A DNA stretch of 64,000 nucleotides from Halorubrum rubrum (GTDB lineage Archaea > Halobacteriota > Halobacteria > Halobacteriales > Haloferacaceae). Shown here one piece after another: positions 7,799-16,347 of the stretch. The translations under genes and the position numbers were made by a program. Within the stretch, counting starts at the first letter, position 1, and every line of letters starts with the position of its first letter. Under the pieces are notes generated by a model. The model did not search any database. It worked only from the letters and a program-made list of their open reading frames with translations, and was not told the origin of the DNA. The DNA is taken from the NCBI RefSeq assembly GCF_024494685.1, contig NZ_JANHDM010000012.1, positions 62,001 through 126,000 of the forward strand, written 5' to 3'.

Positions 7799-8920
7799 CT
7801 ATCGGACCGCCTCGTACGCCTCCGCCATCACCGAGACCGCCTCCCGGAGGTCGTCCTCGTCGGTCGCGTAGGAGATACGCGCGTGCCCCCGTCCGCCCTC
7901 GCCGAACGCCTCGCCGGGGACGACGATCACGTCGCGTTCGAGACACGCCTCGACGAACCCCTCGGGCACCTTCGGCATCGCGTAGAACGCGCCCTGCGGG
8001 ACCGGACACTCGATGCCGGCGTCGGCGAACCCCTCGAGGAGGACATCGCGGCGGCGTTCGAAGGAGTCCGTCATCTCCTCGACGACGTCGCGGTCGCCTC
8101 GCAGCGCCGCCTCCGCGGCGTACTGGGCGGGGGCCGAGGCGCACGCCTGCGCGTACTGGTGGACGCGGAGCATGCGGTCGATCCGCGCCTCGGAGCCGTA
8201 CACCCACCCCAGCCGCCAGCCGGTCATCGAGAACAGCTTCGAGGCGGAGTTCACGACGACGACGCTGTCTGTCTCGGCGAACTCCATCGGCGAGTAGTGC
8301 TCGCCCTCGAAAACGGTGTACTCGTACACCTCGTCGGAGAGGCAGAGCACGTCGTGCTCGTCGGCGATCCGCGCGAACTCCCGGACGTCCGCCTCGGAGG
8401 AGACGGCCCCGGTCGGGTTGCCGGGCGAGTTCACGACGAACGCGGCGGTGTCGTCGGTGATCGCGGCCTCGATCGCGGCGGGATCGATGGTGAGGTCCTC
8501 CCGGAGCGGAACCGGGACCGGGTCGCCGCCCGCCAGCTTCGTCAGGGCGTCGTAGGAGACGAAGCCGGGATCGGGGACGATCACCTCGTCGCCGGCGCTC
8601 ACGTGCGCCTCGAGGGCGACGTGAAGCGCCTCGCTGCCGCCCGCGGTGGCGATCACGTTCGCCGGGTCGAGGTCGACGCCCTGGTCCGCGCGGTGCTTCT
8701 CGGCTATCGCCTCCCGGAGCGGGGCGATTCCCTTGTTCCCGGTGTAGGCGTCCGCCTTCCCCGCCTCGATGGCGTCGACGGCCGCCCGGCGGGCGTGCTC
8801 CGGCGTCGGGAAGTCCGGCTGGCCGATCCCGAGGTTGATCGCGTCGTCGCCGGCCGCCTCGAACACCTCGCGGATCCCGCTCACCGCGATCCGCTCGACC
8901 CTGTCGGAGAATGTCGGCAT
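7799..8920 (-). CDS. PLP-dependent aminotransferase, class I/II (AspC/AvtA-like)
   Basis: A 373-residue fold-type I aminotransferase. The pyridoxal-phosphate lysine is K228 in NSASKLFSMTGWRLG; N168 in NSPGNPTGAV and D196 in LSDEVYE complete the cofactor site, with the final substrate Arg in HARISYA. The start MPTFSDRVERIA at 8920 matches the family; an upstream in-frame ATG at 8959 adds a basic stretch. The substrate is probably aspartate or a related amino/keto acid pair, but cannot be fixed. A second class I aminotransferase is at 33223-34419. Confidence 0.9.
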   Translation of the reverse strand: MPTFSDRVERIAVSGIREVFEAAGDDAINLGIGQPDFPTPEHARRAAVDAIEAGKADAYTGNKGIAPLREAIAEKHRADQGVDLDPANVIATAGGSEALHVALEAHVSAGDEVIVPDPGFVSYDALTKLAGGDPVPVPLREDLTIDPAAIEAAITDDTAAFVVNSPGNPTGAVSSEADVREFARIADEHDVLCLSDEVYEYTVFEGEHYSPMEFAETDSVVVVNSASKLFSMTGWRLGWVYGSEARIDRMLRVHQYAQACASAPAQYAAEAALRGDRDVVEEMTDSFERRRDVLLEGFADAGIECPVPQGAFYAMPKVPEGFVEACLERDVIVVPGEAFGEGGRGHARISYATDEDDLREAVSVMAEAYEAVR

Positions 8921-9045
8921 GGCGTACCGAGGGATCCGCCCGGAGTTAGTTCTTGTCACGTCGCCCGCGACCGCCGGCGGGGCATCCCCTCCGGAGTCAC
9001 CCGAGCCACCGACAGTTCCTTGCCGGCCGGTCGTGATCGACCCCC

Positions 9046-10491
9046 ATGGACACGCTCGTCACCGACACGCTGCTCGTCACCATGGATCCGGACGTCCAGG
9101 GCGCGACGGGCGACCTCGGGATCGTCGACGACGGCGCGGTCGGCTGGACCGACGGGGAACTGACCTACGTCGGCCCCGCCGACGGCGTCGAGACCGGGGA
9201 CGCGGAACGGACCGTCGACGGGGGCGGCTGTCTCACGCTTCCGGGGCTCGTCAACGCCCACGTTCACGGCCACCACACCGTGCTCCGGGGGGCCGCTCAG
9301 GACGTCCCGGAGATCGAGTGGATGACCCGCTCGCTGGGGCCGATCTCCGCACACGCGACGCCCGAGGACGGGATCGTCGGGGCGGAGCTCACCGCGATCG
9401 AGGCGCTCGCGTCCGGCACGACGACGGTCGGCGAGTACGCCAGCGGCGTCGGCGACCTCGTGCGGGAGGTGTACCGACCGCTGGGGCTCCGGGTCGTCGC
9501 CACCGAAATGATAAACGAGGTCCCCGAGGACCGGTCGGACATCGGACCCGACGAGCCCTACCCGTTCGACCGCGACGGCGGCGACGCCGGCCTCGAGCGC
9601 GCGGAGGACCTCGTCGCCGAGTTCGACGACGACCCGCTCGTCGAGCCGGCGTACGGCCCGCAGGCGCTGGACATGGTCTCGCTCGACCTCCTCGAGACGA
9701 TCACCGAGCGGGCCCGCACGGAGGGCCACACCGTCCACATGCACGTCGCGCAGGGCGACCGGGAGCGCAGACAGATCGCCGCCCGGTACGGGGAGGACGA
9801 GACGACCGTCGGCGTCCTCGACCGCGAGGGGTTGCTCGGCGATCACCTGCTCGCGGCCCACCTCCACGGGGCGACCCCGGCGGAACGCGGCCTGCTCGCC
9901 GACGCCGGCGTCCGGATGGTCGGCTGTCCCTCCTCCATCACCGCGATCGACGGGATCGTCCCGCCGGTCGTCGAATATCTCGAACACGGCGGAACCGTTG
10001 GGATCGGCACCGACCAGGCTCCCGGCCCCGGCGGACACGACGCGCTCCGCGAGGCGCGCACGGCGGCGATGCTCGCGAAGGCCGACCGCACCGACCCCAC
10101 CGCGCTCGACGCGAGCGGCGTCCTCGAGCTGCTGACCGTCGGCGGTGCCCGAGCGCTCGGGATCGCCGACCGCGTCGGGTCGCTCTCGCCCGGCAAGCGC
10201 GCGGACGTGGTCGTCTGCGACCTGGAACGTCCCGAGATCGCGCCGACCGTCACGCGGCCGTTCCACACCGCGATCCCCAACCTCGTGTACGGCGGCGGCA
10301 GCGACGTCGTGCGGGACGTGTTCGTCGACGGCGTCCAGCTCGTCTCCGCGGGCGGGATCGTCGGCGTCGACGTCGACGCGGTCGTCGCGGAGGCGGCCGA
10401 GCGCGCCGAGCGGGTCTTCGCCGACGCCGAGGCCGACTGGCGCGCCGCGGGGTCCACGCTCGTCGACGCCGTCGACGAGGGGCGGCTCTAG
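9046..10491 (+). CDS. Amidohydrolase family protein (MtaD/SsnA-type deaminase)
   Basis: A 481-residue metal-dependent hydrolase with the composite N- and C-terminal beta-sandwich and central TIM barrel of the ATZ/TRZ group. Metal ligands seen: H72 and H74 in NAHVHGHH, His in HTVHMHVAQ, His in LLAAHLHGAT, and Asp in GIGTDQAP. The ending SPGKRADVVVCDL is typical. Related enzymes deaminate 5-methylthioadenosine, S-adenosylhomocysteine, 5-deoxyadenosine, guanine or cytosine. Location near the S-adenosylmethionine synthetase makes a role in recycling SAM by-products attractive, but that is inference. The usual SNN after GTD is replaced by QAPGPGGHD, so substrate may differ. Confidence 0.85.
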   Translation: MDTLVTDTLLVTMDPDVQGATGDLGIVDDGAVGWTDGELTYVGPADGVETGDAERTVDGGGCLTLPGLVNAHVHGHHTVLRGAAQDVPEIEWMTRSLGPISAHATPEDGIVGAELTAIEALASGTTTVGEYASGVGDLVREVYRPLGLRVVATEMINEVPEDRSDIGPDEPYPFDRDGGDAGLERAEDLVAEFDDDPLVEPAYGPQALDMVSLDLLETITERARTEGHTVHMHVAQGDRERRQIAARYGEDETTVGVLDREGLLGDHLLAAHLHGATPAERGLLADAGVRMVGCPSSITAIDGIVPPVVEYLEHGGTVGIGTDQAPGPGGHDALREARTAAMLAKADRTDPTALDASGVLELLTVGGARALGIADRVGSLSPGKRADVVVCDLERPEIAPTVTRPFHTAIPNLVYGGGSDVVRDVFVDGVQLVSAGGIVGVDVDAVVAEAAERAERVFADAEADWRAAGSTLVDAVDEGRL

Positions 10492-10510
10492 GACTCCGGG
10501 GGATCGCCGC

Positions 10511-11386
10511 CTACCGCCGCCTGTCCCACACCGGCCGGTCGTCGATCCGCGCCCCGCCGATACCGGAGCCGCTCCGGGCGTCCGCCGCCTCGAACAGCTC
10601 GCGGAGCGCCGACGGGAACCGCACGGCGTCGACGCGGTTGAGCGTCTCGTCGACGGCGCGGAGCCGGTAGTTCGGGCGACCGATCCCCATCGGAACCTTG
10701 ATCGACTCGACGAGCCCCCGCTCCTCGAGCGCGCGTCGCGCGGCCGAGAAGGTCTGTTTCGGCGCGATACCGACGTCGTCGGCCCACTCGCGCACGTCGG
10801 CGAAGAGGTGGTCGTGACGGGCCGCCAACGCGACGAGCAGCGTTCGGTCGTCGAGCGCTTCGGACCGATCGAGGGCCGTCGGGTCCGTTCCGAGCGTCGA
10901 GAGGACGGTTTCCAGGTCGGCGGCGAACCGATCGTCGAGCGCCTCTCGGGCCGCGGACAGCAGGCGGCTCCGCGAGGGCATCCCGATCGACGCGGGGGCG
11001 GCCGCCTCGAAGCGCGCCTCGACTGCCTCCGCGGCGGCGGTCGTTCGGTCCGACTCGGCGTCGGTCAGGAGCGTTCGGTCGTCCGCCGGTCCCACGACGG
11101 CGTCGACGCGACCGGCGCTCGCGAACAGCGTCCGGTCCGGTCGCGGACCGGTCCCGGTGCGCAGCGCGATCGTTCCGCGGGCGCAAGCCTCGGCCGCGGC
11201 GCTCCCGAGCGCGAGCGCGCGACCGAGGTCGTCGACGACCCCCGGCGGACACGCCACCCGCCAGCGGCCACTCCCGTCGGCGCGACGCGCCGAGAGCGTC
11301 GCGGCGAGGAGTTCGATGCCGACGCCGACGGCGACCACGCCGTCTCGCCCGGCGAGCGCGGCCTCGACGTCGTCGGCGACGGACAT
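10511..11386 (-). CDS. TbsP-like (DUF5821) transcriptional regulator
   Basis: A 291-residue protein resembling the haloarchaeal TbsP/DUF5821 family as I remember it: an N-terminal alpha/beta domain with a LRTGTGPRPDRTLF segment, then a C-terminal winged helix around residues 180-250 containing LVALAARHDHLFADVREWA, VGIAPKQTFSAARRALEERG and IGRPNYRLR. TbsP is associated with control of sugar and glycerol metabolism genes in Haloferax. Here the target is unknown. It is convergent with the amidohydrolase (19 bases apart). Divergence from textbook TbsP is considerable, so treat as a paralogue. Confidence 0.7.
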   Translation of the reverse strand: MSVADDVEAALAGRDGVVAVGVGIELLAATLSARRADGSGRWRVACPPGVVDDLGRALALGSAAAEACARGTIALRTGTGPRPDRTLFASAGRVDAVVGPADDRTLLTDAESDRTTAAAEAVEARFEAAAPASIGMPSRSRLLSAAREALDDRFAADLETVLSTLGTDPTALDRSEALDDRTLLVALAARHDHLFADVREWADDVGIAPKQTFSAARRALEERGLVESIKVPMGIGRPNYRLRAVDETLNRVDAVRFPSALRELFEAADARSGSGIGGARIDDRPVWDRRR

Positions 11387-11499
11387 ACCCGTTCTGGCGG
11401 TCGCGGTGGAATGAAGCTTCCCCCGATCTCGGGGGTGACGCGGTCGGATCGCGATCGCCGGGTGCCCGTTCGGGTGCCCGATCGGTGTGCCCGTTCGAT

Positions 11500-12249
11500 T
11501 CAGGGCGCTCTGGCGATCACGAGATAGCCGGTGTGGCCGACGCCACGGGTGGAGGGTCTGGAGCCGCGGTCGGAGAAGTCCATCTCGCGCTGGATCGTCT
11601 CCAGCGTCTCGACCGCCGCGAGTCCGGCCTCCCGCGCGGCCGTCACCGCCTCGCGGGTCCCCTCGACGAACGGCGAGTAGACGGCGAGAAAGCCGCCGGG
11701 GACGAGCAGGTCCGGCGCGCGGGAGACGATCGCCGGCGCGTCACCCGTGTCGAGCGTGAGCACGTCGAAGGGGTCGGTATCTTCGGAGCCGTCGAGGAGG
11801 TCCATCTCCTCGGCGAGGTCGCCGGTCCGGACCTCGACGCGCTCCTCGACGCCCGCGACGCGCATGTTCTCGCGCGCCACGTCGGCGAACTCCGGATCGA
11901 CCTCGTAGGTGGTCACGTCCGCGCCGACCCGGCCGAGGTGCGCCGCGAGGATGCCGGTCCCCGTGCCGGCGTCGAGGACGCGGTCGCCGGCGGCGACGCC
12001 GGTCAGTCCCATCACCAGCCCGACGTCGCGCGGCATCATCGGCGCGCCGGTGCGCTCGAGGTGGTCGAACAGGTCGGGGCCGCGAAGCTCGCGGACCTCG
12101 AAGGCGGTTCCGAGGTGGCTCTCGACGGTGTCGCCGGCGGCGACGTCCTCGGGGACCTCGAGCACGCCGAGGTCGGTGCCGAACTCCTCGCCGGGCTCTA
12201 AGAGGTACTCGCGGTCCTCGTGGACCAGGAGGTACGCGGCGTCGGTCAC
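11500..12249 (-). CDS. trmI: tRNA (adenine-N1)-methyltransferase, TrmI family
   Basis: Class I methyltransferase of 249 residues with the TrmI layout: an N-terminal beta domain (about 1-70, [19 protein letters not shown]), the family motif [18 protein letters not shown] before the SAM motif [16 protein letters not shown], an acidic YEVDP, and [10 protein letters not shown]. It makes m1A at position 57/58 in tRNA (family knowledge). GTG at 12249 overlaps the TGA of nac (GTGA), indicating coupled translation. The nac-trmI pairing is conserved in my memory of haloarchaeal genomes. Confidence 0.9.
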   Translation of the reverse strand: MTDAAYLLVHEDREYLLEPGEEFGTDLGVLEVPEDVAAGDTVESHLGTAFEVRELRGPDLFDHLERTGAPMMPRDVGLVMGLTGVAAGDRVLDAGTGTGILAAHLGRVGADVTTYEVDPEFADVARENMRVAGVEERVEVRTGDLAEEMDLLDGSEDTDPFDVLTLDTGDAPAIVSRAPDLLVPGGFLAVYSPFVEGTREAVTAAREAGLAAVETLETIQREMDFSDRGSRPSTRGVGHTGYLVIARAP

Positions 12250-12638
12250 TCGAGCTCGGCGATCGCGGCCGCGAGGTCGCCGTCGTGCGCCTCGAGCGTC
12301 TCGCGGGCGAGCGACTCGGGGACGCCCGCGCGCTCCGCGACGAGCGCCACGTCGTCGTCGGGGATGCCGCCGCTGTCGGCCGTCTCGTCGGGATCGGCGG
12401 CCTCGACGGCGCTCGCGCCGCCCGCGCCCGCGTCGGCGACCTCGTCCGGGTCGCCCACGATCTGGTAGGTCTGCTGGCCCTGCGCGTCCATGCGCGTGAC
12501 CTGGGGGCTCTCGAAGACGAGGTCGCCGTCGGCGGTCTCGACGACGACCCGCTCGGCGTCGAGCTCCTCAACGTCGATCCCCATCTGTTTCATCATCTGT
12601 TTCATCTTTCGCGGATTCATGCCGCCTCCTCCGAACAT
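12246..12638 (-). CDS. nac: Nascent polypeptide-associated complex protein (archaeal alpha-NAC)
   Basis: Ribosome-associated chaperone of 130 residues. N-terminal [20 protein letters not shown] is the signature of archaeal NAC. The NAC beta domain spans roughly 25-65 ([20 protein letters not shown]) and a C-terminal UBA domain covers about 90-130 ([20 protein letters not shown]), joined by an acidic linker expanded as usual in halophiles. Acts as a homodimer at the ribosome exit. ATG 12638 is selected by the conserved N terminus; CTTTTTG on the coding strand about 25-31 bases upstream could be its TATA box. Cotranscribed with trmI. Confidence 0.93.
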   Translation of the reverse strand: MFGGGGMNPRKMKQMMKQMGIDVEELDAERVVVETADGDLVFESPQVTRMDAQGQQTYQIVGDPDEVADAGAGGASAVEAADPDETADSGGIPDDDVALVAERAGVPESLARETLEAHDGDLAAAIAELE

Positions 12639-12766
12639 GTCGCGGAGTTCGGCCGGGCGGCACAAAAAGGGTGACGAAGGGTCCCGGCGTCGGTCGGGGC
12701 GGTCCGCTTCCCCCGTTCGCCTGCCTCCTCACGGAGTTTGATACGCCTCCGGGTCCAGGGAGTCGT

Positions 12767-13540
12767 ATGTACCTCGCGGACCACACCTGGCCGGAAGTCG
12801 GCGACCGCCTGGAGGGCCAATCGACGGCGATCGTGCCGCTCGGCTCGACCGAACAGCACGGACCGCACCTGCCCCTGGCGACCGACCACCTCATCGCGGA
12901 GGGACTCGCGACCGCGGCCGCCGAGGAGACCGGCCTCCCTCGAACGCCGACCGTCGATATCGGGGTCAGCCCGCACCACCGCCAGTTCCCCGGCACGCTC
13001 TGGGTCGACCCGCCGGAGTTCCGCGACTACGTCGAGAGTTTCACCCGCAACCTCGCGTACCACGGGATCGACCGCGTCGTCTACGTCAACGCCCACGGCG
13101 GCAACGTCGACCACCTCCGGGAGGTCGGCCGCCGGCTCCACCAGGACGGGACGGCGTACGCGATAGAGTGGATGTGGGACGAGTCGATCCCGGAGCTCGT
13201 CGACGACCTGTTCGCGCAGAACGGCCCGCACGCCGGGCCCAAGGAGACCGCCATGATCACCCATCTCGCGCCCGACCTCGTCCGGCCCGAGGAGTTCGAG
13301 GCCGCCCGCGACGGCGGACTCACGGACATCGAGGACTCCGAGACGATGGTCCACGGCGCGCGCACCTTCTACGACGCGATCGACAACTCCGCGAACGGCG
13401 CGTTCGGCGACCCGACCGACGTCACGCCCGAGAAGGCCGAGCGGCTGTTCGAGGCCGCGGCCGACCAACTCGTTCAACTCTTGGAGTGGCTCGACGCCCG
13501 CGAGTTCGAGGCGTTGATGCCGGAGCCGCGGGTGGAGTGA
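12767..13540 (+). CDS. Creatininase family amidohydrolase (possible ArfB-type)
   Basis: A 257-residue protein with the creatininase metal site: E29 and H31 in STEQHGPHLPL, D40 in ATDH, His in GVSPHHRQFPGT, and YVNAHGGNVDHL. The archaeal members include ArfB, the formamide hydrolase of F420/riboflavin biosynthesis, while others are creatininases or mycofactocin-type peptidases. As haloarchaea make both F420 and riboflavin, ArfB is a fair guess but unproven. ATG 12767 is the family start. Divergent from the nac gene (128 bases between starts). Confidence 0.85.
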   Translation: MYLADHTWPEVGDRLEGQSTAIVPLGSTEQHGPHLPLATDHLIAEGLATAAAEETGLPRTPTVDIGVSPHHRQFPGTLWVDPPEFRDYVESFTRNLAYHGIDRVVYVNAHGGNVDHLREVGRRLHQDGTAYAIEWMWDESIPELVDDLFAQNGPHAGPKETAMITHLAPDLVRPEEFEAARDGGLTDIEDSETMVHGARTFYDAIDNSANGAFGDPTDVTPEKAERLFEAAADQLVQLLEWLDAREFEALMPEPRVE

Positions 13541-13891
13541 GACGTTCGAGGACGGGCCCGGTCGAAAGGGGCGGAGGAGTGACCCATTGCGGCGACGAAG
13601 CTGTGAGCCGGGCGACCGAGGCGTTGACCGCGTTCACCGCGCCAGCGGCGACCACCCCTCGACCGTCCCGACGTCTCACGGGACACCCTCGTTCTACACG
13701 CACTCGGCGGATGACCGCCGGTTCGTGCCGTGTGTCGGCCGAACGGCGGTGTCTCGACGGGTCCATTTTCACGTCTCGTCGGTCCGCCTCGCGAATCCTC
13801 GCGCGCCTCGCGGGATCGTTGGGGGTGCGCTCCGGCTTCCGACGATCCGTCGCGCGGAAGCGTTAGGTGTGCGGCGACCGACCGCGGCGAC
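13541..13891. other. Intergenic stretch without a recognisable gene
   Basis: These 351 bases separate the creatininase and HhH genes. All frames are either broken or give arginine/proline-rich products typical of out-of-frame GC-rich DNA. A GCGTTAGG element about 27-34 bases before ATG 13892 may be the promoter of the downstream gene. I see no RNA gene or repeat. Confidence 0.5.
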
Positions 13892-14470
13892 ATGGACCTC
13901 TCGCGAGCCGACGTGGAGGCGGCACTGGAGGCGTACCGGTCGACGGAGCCGCTGTACACCGTCGAATCGGAGGCCGTCGAGACCATGCCCGACGCGTTCC
14001 GACGCGGCGAGTACGGTCGCCGGGACGCCCAGTGGGTGGTGCGGTGGTACGGCCGCCGGCACCTCGGCGACGAGCCGGCGGGGGAGGACCGGAGCCGTCG
14101 AGAGGAGGCCTTCGAGGGGGCCGACTTCGAGAGGGTTCGCGACGCGATCGCGGCCGCGGTCGAGGCGGACCGGGAAGCGTACGGGGACGCGGTCGACGCG
14201 CTGACCGCGCTGCCGGGCGTCGACCTGCCGGTCGCCTCGGCGTTCCTCGCGTTCGTCCACCCGGACCGGTTCGTCGTCGTCGGCCCGTACACGTGGGAGA
14301 CCGTGCGCGACCTGACGGACCTCGAGGGGCCGTATCCGGACCCGCCGTCGACCGGCGAGTACGACGACTACCTCTCGGCGTGCGACGGGCTCGCGGATCG
14401 GTACGAACTCGACCCGTGGGAGGTGTACATGCTGGTCTGGCGGTGTCGAAGGGAACGCGCCGAGCCGTGA
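13892..14470 (+). CDS. Conserved protein with a helix-hairpin-helix-like segment
   Basis: Encodes 192 residues of unknown function. The segment DALTALPGVDLPVASAFLAF (about 100-119) followed by VHPDRFVVVGPYTWETV resembles the helix-hairpin-helix plus downstream region of DNA glycosylases (LPGVGxxxAxxxL..P..F.vvD), but the catalytic Asp position reads G and no iron-sulfur cysteines follow. It may be a non-catalytic HhH-GPD relative that binds nucleic acid. The start at ATG 13892 gives MDLSRADVEAALEAY, a sensible haloarchaeal N terminus. Inference only. Confidence 0.65.
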   Translation: MDLSRADVEAALEAYRSTEPLYTVESEAVETMPDAFRRGEYGRRDAQWVVRWYGRRHLGDEPAGEDRSRREEAFEGADFERVRDAIAAAVEADREAYGDAVDALTALPGVDLPVASAFLAFVHPDRFVVVGPYTWETVRDLTDLEGPYPDPPSTGEYDDYLSACDGLADRYELDPWEVYMLVWRCRRERAEP

Positions 14471-14513
14471 CGCGGCTCCGTCGAGCGACGCGGCCGCACA
14501 GAACGACCCGGAT

Positions 14514-14681
14514 TCAGACCCTGAGCCACGCCTTCGGGTGGTCCTCCCGGAGGTGGCGCTGGTAGGCGACGATCAGCTCCGGATAGGAGTCGGCGACGGC
14601 GTGCCATCCGCAGTGGTCACATCCCCGTTCCACGGCGTCGTCGCCGCCTTGGACGTAACCGCCGCGCCGATAGGTCACCAT
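14514..14681 (-). CDS. Small zinc-finger protein, CxxC-H-H type (55 aa)
   Basis: A 55-residue gene. After a basic/glycine head (MVTYRRGGYVQGGDDAVERG) comes one finger: C21-x2-C24, then H43 and H47 in YQRHLREDH, that is CDHCGWHAV then a helix with two His. This is a C2H2-like finger of the sort found in many short haloarchaeal proteins. H27 is an additional possible ligand. Role unknown; such one-finger proteins may bind DNA, RNA or protein. No in-frame upstream ATG exists. Convergent with the HhH gene. Confidence 0.7.
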   Translation of the reverse strand: MVTYRRGGYVQGGDDAVERGCDHCGWHAVADSYPELIVAYQRHLREDHPKAWLRV

Positions 14682-14782
14682 GTGACTCCCCGCATATGCG
14701 ACATACGTTCACACGGACGTGCTCGACGGGCTTGAACCCCTCGCCGAGCGCGTTCTCGCCGACGCCGATCTATCCCGTGTGA

Positions 14783-14839
14783 CAATTACTATCGATCGTT
14801 ATAGACTTATTAAAGGTAATTGACTTGTAAATAGACTTA
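14783..14839 (+). promoter_or_regulatory. Repeat-rich promoter of the formaldehyde dehydrogenase gene
   Basis: An AT-rich block before ATG 14875 holds an inverted repeat CAATTAC (14783-14789) / GTAATTG (14816-14822) and a direct repeat ATAGACTTA at 14801-14809 and 14831-14839, exactly 30 bases apart. TTATTAAA (14808-14815) is a TATA candidate about 60 bases before the ATG. The arrangement suggests binding of a dimeric regulator around the promoter. Confidence 0.55.
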
Positions 14840-14874
14840 CGTCATATGCTGTCCACTGTTCTCACGGATCACTC

Positions 14875-16044
14875 ATGAAAGCAGTAGTGTATCAGGGACC
14901 GTACGAGGTCGCCGTCGAGGACGTGGAGGAACCGGAGATCGAGCACCCGAACGACGTGGTCGTGGACATCACGACGTCGTGTATCTGTGGGTCGGACCTC
15001 CACATGTACGAGGGTCGAACCGCAGCCGAGGAGGGGATCGTCTTCGGCCACGAGAACATGGGAATCGTAAGCGAGGTCGGCGAGGCCGTCTCGACCCTGG
15101 AGGAGGGCGACCGCGTGGTGATGCCCTTCAACGTTTCCTGCGGTTTCTGTCAGAACTGCGAGGAGGGGTTCACCGGGTTCTGTACCAACGTCAACCCCGG
15201 CTTCGCGGGCGGTGCGTACGGCTACGTCGCCATGGGGCCGTATCCGGGCGGACAGGCCGAGAAGCTTCGCGTCCCGTACGCGGACCACAACGCGCTGAAG
15301 CTGCCCGAGGGACGCGAGCACGAGGACGCGTTCTCGCTTCTCGCGGACATCTTCCCGACGGGATGGCACGGCACGGAGCTGGCGGACCTCCAGCCCGGCG
15401 AGTCGGTCGCGATCTTCGGGGCCGGTCCGGTCGGACTGATGGCCGCCTACAGCGCCAAGATCAAGGGCGCGGCGGAGATCTACGTGGTCGACCAGGTGCC
15501 GAGTCGGCTCGCGCTGGCCGAGGAGCACTGCGACGCCAACGCGATCGACTTCTCCGAGGGCGACCCGGTCGACCAGATCATCGAGGAGCACGGCGGGATG
15601 GTCGACAAGGGCGTCGACGCGGTCGGGTACCAGGCGACCGACCCCGAGGACGTCGACACCGAGACGGAGGACTACTCCTACCAGCCGGCCAAGGAGAACC
15701 CGGCGGTCGTGATCAACAACCTGATCCGGGTCGTCCGGCCGACGGGCCAGCTCGGGATCCCCGGGCTGTACGTACCCGAGGATCCCGGCGCCCCGGACGA
15801 CATGGCCGCCCAGGGGCGGCTCGGAATCGACTTCGGGAAGTTCTTCGAGAAGGGCCTCAAGTGCGGCACGGGTCAGTGTAACGTGAAGTCGTACAACCGG
15901 TACCTGCGCGACATGATCATCGAAGGGCGCGCCGATCCGTCCTGGGTCGTCTCCCACCGCGTCGACCTCGAGGAGGCCCCGGAGATGTACGAGGCGTTCG
16001 ACGCCCGCGAGGAGGGCGTCACGAAGGTCCTGCTCGAGCCCTGA
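14875..16044 (+). CDS. Glutathione-independent formaldehyde dehydrogenase-like zinc alcohol dehydrogenase
   Basis: Medium-chain NAD(P)-dependent dehydrogenase of 389 residues. Catalytic zinc ligands C38 (CICGSDLH), H59-E60 (GHENMG); structural zinc C89, C92, C95, C103 (CGFCQNCEEGFTGFC); Rossmann motif AIFGAGPVGLMAAY around residue 182. The long insertion with AYGYVAMGPYPGGQAE and the LKCGTGQCNVKSYNRYL segment are characteristic of the Pseudomonas-type formaldehyde dismutase/dehydrogenase branch. Likely oxidises formaldehyde to formate with NAD without thiol cofactor. Upstream region is unusually AT-rich and repeated, so expression is probably regulated; a T6 tract follows. Confidence 0.9.
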   Translation: MKAVVYQGPYEVAVEDVEEPEIEHPNDVVVDITTSCICGSDLHMYEGRTAAEEGIVFGHENMGIVSEVGEAVSTLEEGDRVVMPFNVSCGFCQNCEEGFTGFCTNVNPGFAGGAYGYVAMGPYPGGQAEKLRVPYADHNALKLPEGREHEDAFSLLADIFPTGWHGTELADLQPGESVAIFGAGPVGLMAAYSAKIKGAAEIYVVDQVPSRLALAEEHCDANAIDFSEGDPVDQIIEEHGGMVDKGVDAVGYQATDPEDVDTETEDYSYQPAKENPAVVINNLIRVVRPTGQLGIPGLYVPEDPGAPDDMAAQGRLGIDFGKFFEKGLKCGTGQCNVKSYNRYLRDMIIEGRADPSWVVSHRVDLEEAPEMYEAFDAREEGVTKVLLEP

Positions 16045-16084
16045 GCCGGCCGCCACGCCGACGCGACGACGCACCGTTCTCCCG

Positions 16085-16090
16085 TTTTTT
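16085..16090 (+). terminator. Oligo-T terminator after formaldehyde dehydrogenase gene
   Basis: Six consecutive T (CCCGTTTTTTCG) 41 bases past the stop; archaeal RNA polymerase terminates at short T tracts without needing a hairpin. The downstream small gene has its own TATA, consistent with a boundary here. Confidence 0.5.
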
Positions 16091-16134
16091 CGATCCCGCC
16101 AACGCTTATCACTCACCGACGCGTTCGGCGAGAC

Positions 16135-16287
16135 ATGTGCCAATACTGTAACTGGGCGTTCCACGACGGGTGGGGCGAACTGCTCCAGTACGACGAGGTG
16201 TACCAGTCCGCCGTCGGTGCCGAGACGGAGTCCACCCACGGCTTCCACGAGGACTGGGACGACCTCCGGGCGGAACTCGAGATCTGA
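16135..16287 (+). CDS. Small acidic CxxC protein (50 aa)
   Basis: Encodes 50 residues starting MCQYCNWAFHDGWGE and ending DDLRAELEI. C2 and C5 form a CxxC at the very N terminus; His residues further on (H10, H35, H38) could complete a metal site. CTTATC (16105-16110) lies 25-30 bases upstream as TATA box. Function unknown. Composition (acidic, few Lys) is fully haloarchaeal. Confidence 0.65.
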   Translation: MCQYCNWAFHDGWGELLQYDEVYQSAVGAETESTHGFHEDWDDLRAELEI

Positions 16288-16347
16288 AAGCGGGGACGCT
16301 CGTAGCCGCGACCGACCACCGGGCGGACGGCGCGGCAGCCACGACTC

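Noticed and set aside
13541-13891. Possible small gene in the gap before the HhH gene
   Set aside because: All frames give Arg/Thr/Pro-rich peptides with no promoter-start agreement.
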